Of a stretch of DNA of 64,000 bases, positions 8,602-15,886 are shown piece after piece. Position 1 is the stretch's first letter; the number at the start of each line of letters is the position of its first letter. The DNA is from Planctomycetota bacterium. Lineage in GTDB: Bacteria > Planctomycetota > B15-G4 > SIAN01. A program made the translations under genes and the position numbers. Where the stretch lies: the NCBI GenBank assembly GCA_028289345.1, contig JANQQL010000009.1, positions 1 to 64,000 of the forward strand, given 5' to 3'. The notes under the pieces were generated by a model. That model searched no databases. It was given only the letters and a program-made list of their open reading frames with translations, and was not told the origin of the DNA.

Positions 8602-10539
8602 ATGAACAAGACGAGCTTCGAAGAACTGAAACTGACGGGCAATCTGCCCTCTCCGTCGGGAGTTGCCCTCGAGGTTCTTCGGCTGACACGCAGCGAAGAT
8701 TTCTCCCATCAAGAGCTGGCGGAGACCCTGCAATCGGACCCAGCGCTGACCGGTCGCATCTTGCAGGTGGCCAACTCTCCCCTCGCGGGAGCGGGAGCCC
8801 CGGTCGCCGACGTCGGAGAAGCCACGGTTCGTCTCGGGACCGGCACGGTTCGCTCCATCGCCTTGGGCTTCTCTCTGGTTTCTTCGTATCGCAGCGGTCA
8901 GTGCGAGTTCTTTGACTTCACCCGATTCTGGTCCGAATCCCTGGCCCGATCTCTCACCGCCCAGGCGCTCGCTCGAACGCTGAAAACCGGATCCCCCAAC
9001 GAAGCGTTCGTCTGTGGTTTGTTGAGCGACGTGGGGCACTTGGCTCTGGCGACGGTCCACTCGGCATCGTACTCCGAATTGCTGAAGGCCTCGGGCGATG
9101 ATCGAGCATTGAGACGAAAGCGAGAGACCGAAGAGTATGGAATCCATGCTCGCGAGATCAGCCAGCTATTGATGGAGGAATGGGGACTCCCCTCCAAGTG
9201 TCAGTCCGCCATTCACCAGCTCGATGCGGACCTGGATCCGGCCGGCGTTCAAAAAATGGGACTGGGGGAAGTGCTGTGGATGTCTCGACGCTTCGCCATC
9301 GCTTTTTGGCAAGCCTCCAGCACCCCTGTGGATGATGATCAGGTGCAGGCGCTACTCGCCCGATCCCCGCATTGGGACGCCTCCAAGATGCCGTTGCTGT
9401 GGAACCATCTGGTCGAAGAGTGGCAGCGCTGGGGCAAGACTCTTGGCACCCAAACCCACTCGTTGCCAAGCTATGGTACGAAACCCGTCGAAGCGGCGAC
9501 CGAAGCCGTGCCAGCTTCCGCCGAAGAGATTCCCCACGACCTCACCCCAGAGATCATGGAGGAAGAGGGCGACCTTCGCATTCTCGTGGTGGACGACGAG
9601 GAAACCTCCGCGCTCGCCCTCACCCGTCAATTGAAGCAAGAAGGCTTCGACGTTCAGGTGTGCATCGGTGGCGAAGAGGGGCTGCGCATGACTCTGGAAT
9701 GGCGGCCGGACCTGGTGGTCGCCGACTGGATGATGCCGGAGTTTGACGGGCTCGACCTGTGCCGGGCGTTGCGCAAGTTTCCCCAAGGGAACGGGATCTA
9801 CTTCATCCTGTCGACCCATCGGGAAGACTCCGAGGGCATGCTGGAAGCCTTCGACGCCGGCATCGACGACTATGTCACCAAGAGCTTCTCGACCGAACTC
9901 TTGTTCGCTCGAGTGCGCGCCGGAGAACGAGTGATCCGACTTCAGCGACGAATCAAGAAAGACCACGCGATCATGCGCAAGCAGGTCGCGCAACTCGGCA
10001 TCCTGAACCGCAAACTCAAACGGGCCTCACTGACCGACCCGCTCACCCAACTGCCGAACCGCCGCCACGCGATGGAGGCCTTGGAAACTTTCTGGGACAA
10101 GGCCTCTCGAGAAGGGGTCCCCTTCGCTCTGTCCATCGCCGACATCGACCACTTCAAATCGTTCAACGACACCTACGGCCACGACATCGGCGATCTGGTG
10201 CTCAAGACCGTGGCGGACTCCTTGAAAAACGCCGCCGAGGAAGAGGAGCTGGTCGCCCGTCTGGGGGGAGAAGAGTTCGTCATCCTGCACGGTGGCACCG
10301 ACTCGGATCACGCGCTGCTGCGCGCCGAAGCATTTCGGAAATCTGTCGAAGCCACCACGGTGGAACACGCCGGCTCCAACCTGGCGGTCACCATCAGCGT
10401 GGGGATGGCGGAGTATGCCCGCGATCGCCAAGACGCGGAGGAGCTCCTCAAGGTTGCTGACGAGGCCCTGTACGAAGCCAAGGAGCACGGGCGCAACCAA
10501 GTCTGGGCGGCCCCCATGCCGACGGCCTCCACGACCTAA
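8602..10539 (+). CDS. HDOD - receiver - GGDEF signalling protein (putative diguanylate cyclase)
   Basis: A 645-aa multidomain regulator, predicted cytoplasmic. Residues ~8-210 form an HDOD domain (LQSDPALTGRILQVANSP; FVCGLLSDVGHLAL). Residues ~325-440 are a receiver with the acidic pocket VVDDEE, phospho-acceptor Asp375 (LVVADWMMP) and Lys427 (VTKSF). Residues ~475-640 are a GGDEF domain with the intact substrate motif SIADIDHFKSFND and signature GGEEF at 555-559, so it probably makes cyclic di-GMP. The usual RxxD inhibitory site is absent (EEEE instead). The start is ATG 8602, where HDOD homology begins; the frame is open further upstream but unlike protein. The gene ends 6 bp from the convergent glyA fusion. 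Confidence 0.9.
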   Translation: MNKTSFEELKLTGNLPSPSGVALEVLRLTRSEDFSHQELAETLQSDPALTGRILQVANSPLAGAGAPVADVGEATVRLGTGTVRSIALGFSLVSSYRSGQCEFFDFTRFWSESLARSLTAQALARTLKTGSPNEAFVCGLLSDVGHLALATVHSASYSELLKASGDDRALRRKRETEEYGIHAREISQLLMEEWGLPSKCQSAIHQLDADLDPAGVQKMGLGEVLWMSRRFAIAFWQASSTPVDDDQVQALLARSPHWDASKMPLLWNHLVEEWQRWGKTLGTQTHSLPSYGTKPVEAATEAVPASAEEIPHDLTPEIMEEEGDLRILVVDDEETSALALTRQLKQEGFDVQVCIGGEEGLRMTLEWRPDLVVADWMMPEFDGLDLCRALRKFPQGNGIYFILSTHREDSEGMLEAFDAGIDDYVTKSFSTELLFARVRAGERVIRLQRRIKKDHAIMRKQVAQLGILNRKLKRASLTDPLTQLPNRRHAMEALETFWDKASREGVPFALSIADIDHFKSFNDTYGHDIGDLVLKTVADSLKNAAEEEELVARLGGEEFVILHGGTDSDHALLRAEAFRKSVEATTVEHAGSNLAVTISVGMAEYARDRQDAEELLKVADEALYEAKEHGRNQVWAAPMPTASTT

Positions 10540-10545
10540 ATCCCG

Positions 10546-13500
10546 TCAGCGCTGGTAGCTTCGTCGGCGCTTCTCCGTCGCCGTCAGGAACCGAGTCACC
10601 ATCTCCGCCGCGATGGGCAAGAGGACCGAGTCGCCGGCTTTGAGCTGGTCCTTGGGCGGCTCCGGAGCCAGGGCTTTCTTGCCTCGCGGCATGGGAAAGA
10701 TCCCCAATCGATCGCCCTTCTTCACCGTGAACCGCTTGCCGTAGAACAGCACAATCTGTTCCCCGCCGGCGAACGCGGCAGAAGTGACTTTGCCCAGAAA
10801 GCGCCCCTTGCCGTCGACCACCGAGTCGCCGGGACGGATTCCCCGCGCGGAAGCATCGGTCACTCGCGCACGAATGATGCGATGGGTGCGCGCCTTCTCT
10901 GTCTGGAACAGCGCCTCTCTTCCGACGAAGAACGGCTTGTGCCATTTGACGAAGGAGGAGTATCCAGCGCCGAACGGTGTGATCTGGTGCTCCCCCGCGA
11001 GCTCATGACCATACAACGGGAATCCCGCTTCGGTGCGTGTGGAGTCCCGCGCTCCGAGTCCTGCCGCTCGCACTCCATGATCCTCCCCGGCAGTCAGAAT
11101 CGAGGTCCAGATCACTTCGGCGTCGTCCGGATGGACGTAAATCTCGAAGCCGATCGCTTCTCCCGTGTATCCAGTACTTGCCGCGAGCACGGACTTGCCA
11201 CCGATTGCAATCTCGGTGAGCTGAAAACGCTGCAGCTCCCGGAGTCGACGGCGCGAAGGGTCGTCATCGCAAACCGCCTGCAACACCTTCAAAGAAGCAG
11301 GCCCCTGCAACGCCAGGTCGATCCGCTGCTCTGCTCCCTGCGCCGGGTCTTTCAAGTCCAGCACCTCGACTTCGCCCTCGACCTGCACCGAGGGGCGCTT
11401 CGGATCCAAGACCCAGCGGCGCTCGGCGGCGCCCTTCCAGAAGGAGAAGACCTTCTCGGCATTGGAAGCATTCACGACAACCAGGAATCGATCGGCGGAA
11501 CGTCGGTACACCAGCAGGTCGTCCATGACCTGGCCGTCCGTCCCCAGCGTGTAGGTGTATTGGCCGTCATTGTCCCGCAAACGAGTCACGTAGTTGGTGG
11601 TCACCAGATCGAGGAAGCGAGCCGCATCCTTGCCGCGAACTTCCATCACTCCCATGTGGGACACATCGAACAGCCCGGCACCGGTTCGTACAGCGCAGTG
11701 CTCTTCGACGATGCTGGTGTACATGACCGGCATCTCCCAGCCCGCGAACGGCACCAAGTTGAATTTCTTGGTGTTGGCCTGATGCCAGGAGAACAGCGGC
11801 GTTCGGCGCAGCTCGGCTTGCTCGGGCTCGTCCCATTGGAAAATCTCACCCGTCGGCTGTGCGAAGTCTTTGACGGCTGAGCTCTGTCCGATGAAGTACG
11901 GCTTGCGGCGGGCGCCTTCGTCGGTCAGGGTCACCGGGTCTCCCGTGCGAAGTGCCCCCTGCTCTCGACGAAAACCGAGGTAGGCCGCCTCCCCGACAAC
12001 CCCGCCTTCCTGAGCCAGGGCTTGGACCACGTCACCGACGGCGTCCGCGGGAACGGCCAACTCCACGACTTCGGCTCCCTGAGAAAGCACGTGTCGCACT
12101 GCCGCCACCGGAGTGGAGGCGATCGTCGCCGCGAAGCATTCCCCTGTCGCAAACGAGGGAACCTGGGAATCCTTCGGTGCCACCAAAGTGACCAGTTGCT
12201 GACGTCGCGCCGGCTCCGCCACCCCCAGATCCTCGGCCACGACCGGTCCATCGATCTTGCGAGTGATGTCGTCGTCGAACCCCACCATCCCATCGCTCAG
12301 ATCGCGCAGCCATTGCAGCAACTCCAAACTGGCGTCGGATTCGCCGAACACTCGGTAGTGGTGGGTGTTCTCCGCGGAATCGGCATCTCGCAAGACGCGG
12401 AACTGTCCCAGACATTTGCCGTCCGGGTCCAAGGCCACGGTTTCGAGGACCTGATTCTCCGCAAGGCCGAGGATGTCACCCGCCAAGACTTGTTGCAGCG
12501 CCAAGTCGGCTCGTTCGCCGTGAACGGCGATGATCGGCGCATGGGTGGTGTCGACCACCGCCGCCCCTTCCTGCAAGCGAAGAGTTTCGTCGGCGGCTTG
12601 TCCATAGGCGGCGGGAACGTTCTGAACGCCCCAAGGACGCATTTCCGTCGCTTTCCCCCAGGCTTCGTGGGAGTGACGAGGTGCCGCGCCGGGTCCCTGA
12701 TCTTCGTAGTGGGGATGGAAGTAGGGACCCAGTCGATCCGCGGCTTCCGTTCGGCGCTCCACCAGATTCCGGACCGCGCGTTGTGCTTCTCGGAGGGCGC
12801 TCGCGGGCAAACGCACCCGGCCCACGGACCCGACCGCCGCCTGAATCTGGAAGGCCTTCATCGACGTCAGACAGTTGGCCACCGACTCGGCAATCGGCTC
12901 CATGTCTTCGGGACCGAACCCACGCTGAGCGATCCAGGTCGTGCCGAAGCGCAAGCCACTCGGATTCCCCGCTCGCGTGTCCCCGGCGATGGCGTTCTTG
13001 TTGCAGGTGATCCCCACCAAGTCCAACACCCGTGCCGCGATGTCCGCCGCCACCGGTTCACCGGTCGAGGACTTCAACTGGCTGAGATTGATCAGGCACA
13101 GGTGGGTGTCCGTCCCCCCATAGGCGAGGTTCAAGCCGCGTTGCTGAAACCCCTCCGCCAACGCCTTGGCACTTTGACGAACCGTTTTCTGAAGCTGGCG
13201 AAAGCCCTCGGTGGCAGCGAGACGAAATGCGACCGCCTTGCCAGCGATGGCATTCAGGTGCGGACCTCCTTGCTCCCCGGGAAACACCGCAAAGTCCAGG
13301 CGCTTGGCGATGCGTGGATCAGTCGACAAGAGGACGGCTCCACGCGGGCCACACAACGTCTTGTGAGTCGTGAACGACACGACGTCCGCATAGCCCACGG
13401 GGCTCGGGAACTCTCGCGCGGCCACAAGACCCGCAGGATGAGCGATGTCCGCCAACAGGTAGGCACCGACCTCATCGGCAATCTCGCGGAACTTGGCCCA

Positions 13501-14220
13501 ATCGATGGTCCAAGGATAGGCGGAGTAACCGGCAATGATCATGGCCGGCTTCTCGGCCAACGCTGTTTGCCGGAGCTTCTCGAAGTCGACCTTGCCGTCT
13601 TTGAGGTCGACTCCGTAGGACACGATGCGGTAGTGCTTGCCGGACCGATTCACCGGCGCCCCGTGGGTCAGGTGCCCTCCGCACGAGAGGTTCATGCCAA
13701 GGACGGTTCCCTGAGGCGGAACGAGCGCTTCGTAGACCGCGTTGTTGGCGGCAGCGCCGGACAACGACTGAACGTTGGCATACAACTCGGAGGCCGGAAC
13801 TCGATCCGTCGCGAACAGCTGGGTCAGACGGCGGATCGCCTCGGTTTCCATCAAGTTCACGTACTCGCAGCCCTTGTAGTACCGGCGGTCCCCGTAGCGC
13901 CGGTAAAAGGCGTGGTGGCGCGCGTCATCGTCCAGCCGCTCGCGCTCCCAGACGGACATTCGTGTGGACGGGTAGCCTTCGGCGTAAAGATTCGAGAACA
14001 CCGACGACACCGCTTCGGTCACCGGACGCGGGCACAGGCTTTCCGAAGCGATGAAGATCAGCTTCGCCTGCTGGCGGTAACGCTCGCCGGCGATCAGCTC
14101 CGCGATTCGAGGGTCCGCCACCTCGAGGGACTCGTGAACGTGAAAGGCCGGGGCCGAGGACTGGATTCCCGAGGATTTCGCGGGACTCGCGACGGATGCT
14201 TGTTGCGGATTCATGGGCAT
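10546..14220 (-). CDS. glyA-gcvT: Serine hydroxymethyltransferase fused to two GcvT-type domains
   Basis: A 1224-aa fusion. Residues ~30-490 are serine hydroxymethyltransferase (serine + THF to glycine + methylene-THF) with the PLP lysine at 287 (SFTTHKTLCGPRG). An extra ~30-residue insert follows EGYPSTR and precedes the RYYKGCEYV motif. Residues ~545-830 look like a degenerate GcvT/aminomethyltransferase fold (MRPWGVQNVPAAYGQ…; ends with LGFRREQGALRTGDPV). Residues ~870-1224 are a full GcvT: FNLVPFAGWEMPVMY, the catalytic-Asp loop LFDVSHMG, ASTGYTGEAIGFEIYV and the C-terminal barrel. GcvT is the folate-dependent T-protein of glycine cleavage, so the fusion couples two glycine/C1 reactions. 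The start is ATG 14220 (MPMNPQQ), with a second ATG two codons on. No gcvH or gcvP is in the window. Confidence 0.92.
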   Translation of the reverse strand: MPMNPQQASVASPAKSSGIQSSAPAFHVHESLEVADPRIAELIAGERYRQQAKLIFIASESLCPRPVTEAVSSVFSNLYAEGYPSTRMSVWERERLDDDARHHAFYRRYGDRRYYKGCEYVNLMETEAIRRLTQLFATDRVPASELYANVQSLSGAAANNAVYEALVPPQGTVLGMNLSCGGHLTHGAPVNRSGKHYRIVSYGVDLKDGKVDFEKLRQTALAEKPAMIIAGYSAYPWTIDWAKFREIADEVGAYLLADIAHPAGLVAAREFPSPVGYADVVSFTTHKTLCGPRGAVLLSTDPRIAKRLDFAVFPGEQGGPHLNAIAGKAVAFRLAATEGFRQLQKTVRQSAKALAEGFQQRGLNLAYGGTDTHLCLINLSQLKSSTGEPVAADIAARVLDLVGITCNKNAIAGDTRAGNPSGLRFGTTWIAQRGFGPEDMEPIAESVANCLTSMKAFQIQAAVGSVGRVRLPASALREAQRAVRNLVERRTEAADRLGPYFHPHYEDQGPGAAPRHSHEAWGKATEMRPWGVQNVPAAYGQAADETLRLQEGAAVVDTTHAPIIAVHGERADLALQQVLAGDILGLAENQVLETVALDPDGKCLGQFRVLRDADSAENTHHYRVFGESDASLELLQWLRDLSDGMVGFDDDITRKIDGPVVAEDLGVAEPARRQQLVTLVAPKDSQVPSFATGECFAATIASTPVAAVRHVLSQGAEVVELAVPADAVGDVVQALAQEGGVVGEAAYLGFRREQGALRTGDPVTLTDEGARRKPYFIGQSSAVKDFAQPTGEIFQWDEPEQAELRRTPLFSWHQANTKKFNLVPFAGWEMPVMYTSIVEEHCAVRTGAGLFDVSHMGVMEVRGKDAARFLDLVTTNYVTRLRDNDGQYTYTLGTDGQVMDDLLVYRRSADRFLVVVNASNAEKVFSFWKGAAERRWVLDPKRPSVQVEGEVEVLDLKDPAQGAEQRIDLALQGPASLKVLQAVCDDDPSRRRLRELQRFQLTEIAIGGKSVLAASTGYTGEAIGFEIYVHPDDAEVIWTSILTAGEDHGVRAAGLGARDSTRTEAGFPLYGHELAGEHQITPFGAGYSSFVKWHKPFFVGREALFQTEKARTHRIIRARVTDASARGIRPGDSVVDGKGRFLGKVTSAAFAGGEQIVLFYGKRFTVKKGDRLGIFPMPRGKKALAPEPPKDQLKAGDSVLLPIAAEMVTRFLTATEKRRRSYQR

Positions 14221-14250
14221 GGACAGTTCCGAGAAGCAGGGAAAAAACGA

Positions 14251-14312
14251 GGCATTTCCGATCCTATCCCCCGGCTGGCAGGGAATCCTCCCTTCCCCCA
14301 TGGCATTTCCGA
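14251..14312. repeat. 11-bp direct repeat in the glyA-gcvT upstream region
   Basis: GGCATTTCCGA occurs at 14251-14261 and again at 14302-14312, 51 bp apart. It lies 30-90 bp upstream of the leftward glyA-gcvT start and upstream of the rightward sigma factor. Two spaced copies could be a regulator-binding pair. The remainder of the 206-bp divergent gap has no gene and no convincing glycine riboswitch. Confidence 0.35.
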
Positions 14313-14426
14313 GAAGGATCGGTGATCTTTGGCGGCGCGCGGCATCCCTCTCTGTGAGTGGGCACTGTTCCCCCCGGCGGTCCCGCCCCGGCTTTCGAGA
14401 CTTCTGCCACATCAGGAACCGCCCGC

Positions 14427-15134
14427 ATGATTGACGAATCCTCGCACGCGAGACTCCCGCAAGACGAATTGTCCGCGGTTCCGTGGCGGCTGCTCACCGA
14501 CCGTCACTTCGATCGAAAAGCGGTCCGCTTGCTCGAAGAGTTCCGCGATGACGAAGACCCGGAAGTGTTTCGCCAACTGTTCGAGCTGGCCGGACCGCGG
14601 CTTCTTTCGCTGTTGCGCTTGACCATGGTGCAGCACCGCTGCCAAGAAGACCCCATGGAGCTATTGACGGACACCTTCGCTCAGGTGTACCGAGCTCGCA
14701 GCACCTTTCGCAACCAAGGAGACGGCTCGTTCACCGGGTGGTTCCTGACCATCGCCCAGAATCTCCTGCGGCAACGCCATCGCGAACAGTCAAGGCGCGA
14801 CCGGCGCGAATCCACCGTGGCGCGCGGGATCGTCGACAGCTCGACCAACCCCTTCACCTGCTTGGTGCGGGAAGAGGCCGCGGAAGCGGCTCGCACGGCG
14901 TGTGACCAACTCCGAGACCTGGTGCTTCGAGCCATGCAGTCACTCGCGCCGGGTTCGCGCCAAGTGCTCCTTCTGCACACGATTCATCGAATGAAGTACA
15001 AAGACATCGCTCGCAGCTTGGGGATCACCACCAGCGCCGTTGCCATGCGAATGAAACGGGCTCGCGAGCAGATTCTCCGACACGTTGCTCGAGAACTGGA
15101 AGCATCCCATGCGTCCCGGGAGGTTGGACCATGA
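14427..15134 (+). CDS. ECF-type RNA polymerase sigma factor
   Basis: A 235-aa sigma-70 family protein of the extracytoplasmic-function class. It has region 2 (LTDTFAQVYRARSTFRNQGDGSFTGWFLTIAQNLLRQRHRE) and region 4 (LAPGSRQVLLLHTIHRMKYKDIARSLGITTSAVAMRMKRARE) without regions 1 and 3. The start is ATG 14427, with AGGAA 8 nt upstream. Its last codons overlap the next gene by 4 bp (ATGA), and that gene encodes a putative zinc-binding anti-sigma factor, which is the usual arrangement for such pairs. It converges on the Ser/Thr kinase gene; in Planctomycetota ECF factors and such kinases are often functionally associated (family knowledge, not shown here). Confidence 0.9.
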   Translation: MIDESSHARLPQDELSAVPWRLLTDRHFDRKAVRLLEEFRDDEDPEVFRQLFELAGPRLLSLLRLTMVQHRCQEDPMELLTDTFAQVYRARSTFRNQGDGSFTGWFLTIAQNLLRQRHREQSRRDRRESTVARGIVDSSTNPFTCLVREEAAEAARTACDQLRDLVLRAMQSLAPGSRQVLLLHTIHRMKYKDIARSLGITTSAVAMRMKRAREQILRHVARELEASHASREVGP

Positions 15135-15802
15135 ACGTCGTTCAAGACCCGAAGAACCGTTTTCCGTCCCCTTGCGAGTCGCTGCGTCCGACCTTGCACC
15201 GATTGGTCGACCGCGAACTGGACCCCCGTGAATCCCTGCGGGTCCAGCGTCACGTGGAGGGATGTCCCGGTTGCAGTCAGCACCTCCAAAGACTGGAAGC
15301 CCAGGACGAGGTCCTGCGAGGTGCCGCTCCCAACGAAGAGGACTTTCCGCGAGCCTGGTCGTCGATTCTCGGCGGCAAACTAGTCCACGAAGGTCACCGC
15401 GAAGTTGGGAAAGCCCTTGTGGCATGGGTCGTTGCCCGCATTCTCGAACGTCGTGGACAGAGACTCGACAACGTCCCGACGGTGACGGAAGCGGAGCGGA
15501 CGTTGCAACGGAAACTGAATCTCCGGCGAGCTCTCGAGTCCAGCGTCGGGCGGCCTTCCCGGAAACGCGCTTCCGTGACGCCGAGTGGCTTGGAGTCGAC
15601 CATTCGGCAGGTGCGTGCCGTGACCGGCCCTCGCTGTCCAGCCATCGAATGGGCGCGCATCCTGGTTTGTGTGGACGCGGGAAACTTGCGCCAGGCGGAC
15701 CAGCGCCTTGCGCAGCTTCATGACACCCCGCCATCGGTGAGACAAGCGCTCCAATCGTGGGTCTCCGGGACCCCGGTCCCCGTCCCGCTCGCCGCAAGTT
15801 GA
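15131..15802 (+). CDS. Putative soluble zinc-finger anti-sigma factor
   Basis: A 223-aa protein whose first ~60 residues match the zinc-binding anti-sigma domain (ZAS). It has the helix LHRLVDRELDPRESLRVQRHVEGCPGCSQHL, with His and the CxxC pair of the HxxxCxxC signature. It should bind and hold the co-translated sigma factor. No transmembrane helix is visible after the ZAS part, so a cytoplasmic sensor is likely. Residues ~75-223 are basic, helical and not recognised. The ATG overlaps the sigma stop by 4 bp. Confidence 0.78.
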   Translation: MNVVQDPKNRFPSPCESLRPTLHRLVDRELDPRESLRVQRHVEGCPGCSQHLQRLEAQDEVLRGAAPNEEDFPRAWSSILGGKLVHEGHREVGKALVAWVVARILERRGQRLDNVPTVTEAERTLQRKLNLRRALESSVGRPSRKRASVTPSGLESTIRQVRAVTGPRCPAIEWARILVCVDAGNLRQADQRLAQLHDTPPSVRQALQSWVSGTPVPVPLAAS

Positions 15803-15839
15803 GCCACGGGTCTTTCCCTTGGCTCCCGGGAAACGAAAC

Positions 15840-15854
15840 GCCGGCTCCGCCGGC
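15840..15854. terminator. Candidate bidirectional terminator between anti-sigma and kinase genes
   Basis: GCCGGC-TCC-GCCGGC forms a 6-bp all-GC stem in the 84-bp gap between two convergent genes. There is no T-run on either side, so this is a weak call from position and structure only. Confidence 0.33.
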
Positions 15855-15886
15855 CGGGTGGACGCCGTGATTCTCGGAACGAGTGA

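Noticed and set aside
12022..14325. A 767-codon open frame on the plus strand across the glyA-gcvT gene
   Set aside because: It is antisense to an unmistakable enzyme and its translation is Arg/His/Gln-rich with no motif. Long antisense frames are expected in GC-rich coding DNA.
14358..14376. Similarity of a GTTCCCCC segment here to the arm of the inverted repeat at 160-189
   Set aside because: Only eight bases are shared, too few to call it another copy of the repeat.
14221..14426. Possible glycine riboswitch upstream of glyA-gcvT
   Set aside because: Looked for the conserved aptamer cores on the minus strand and did not find them. Only direct repeats and short stems are present.
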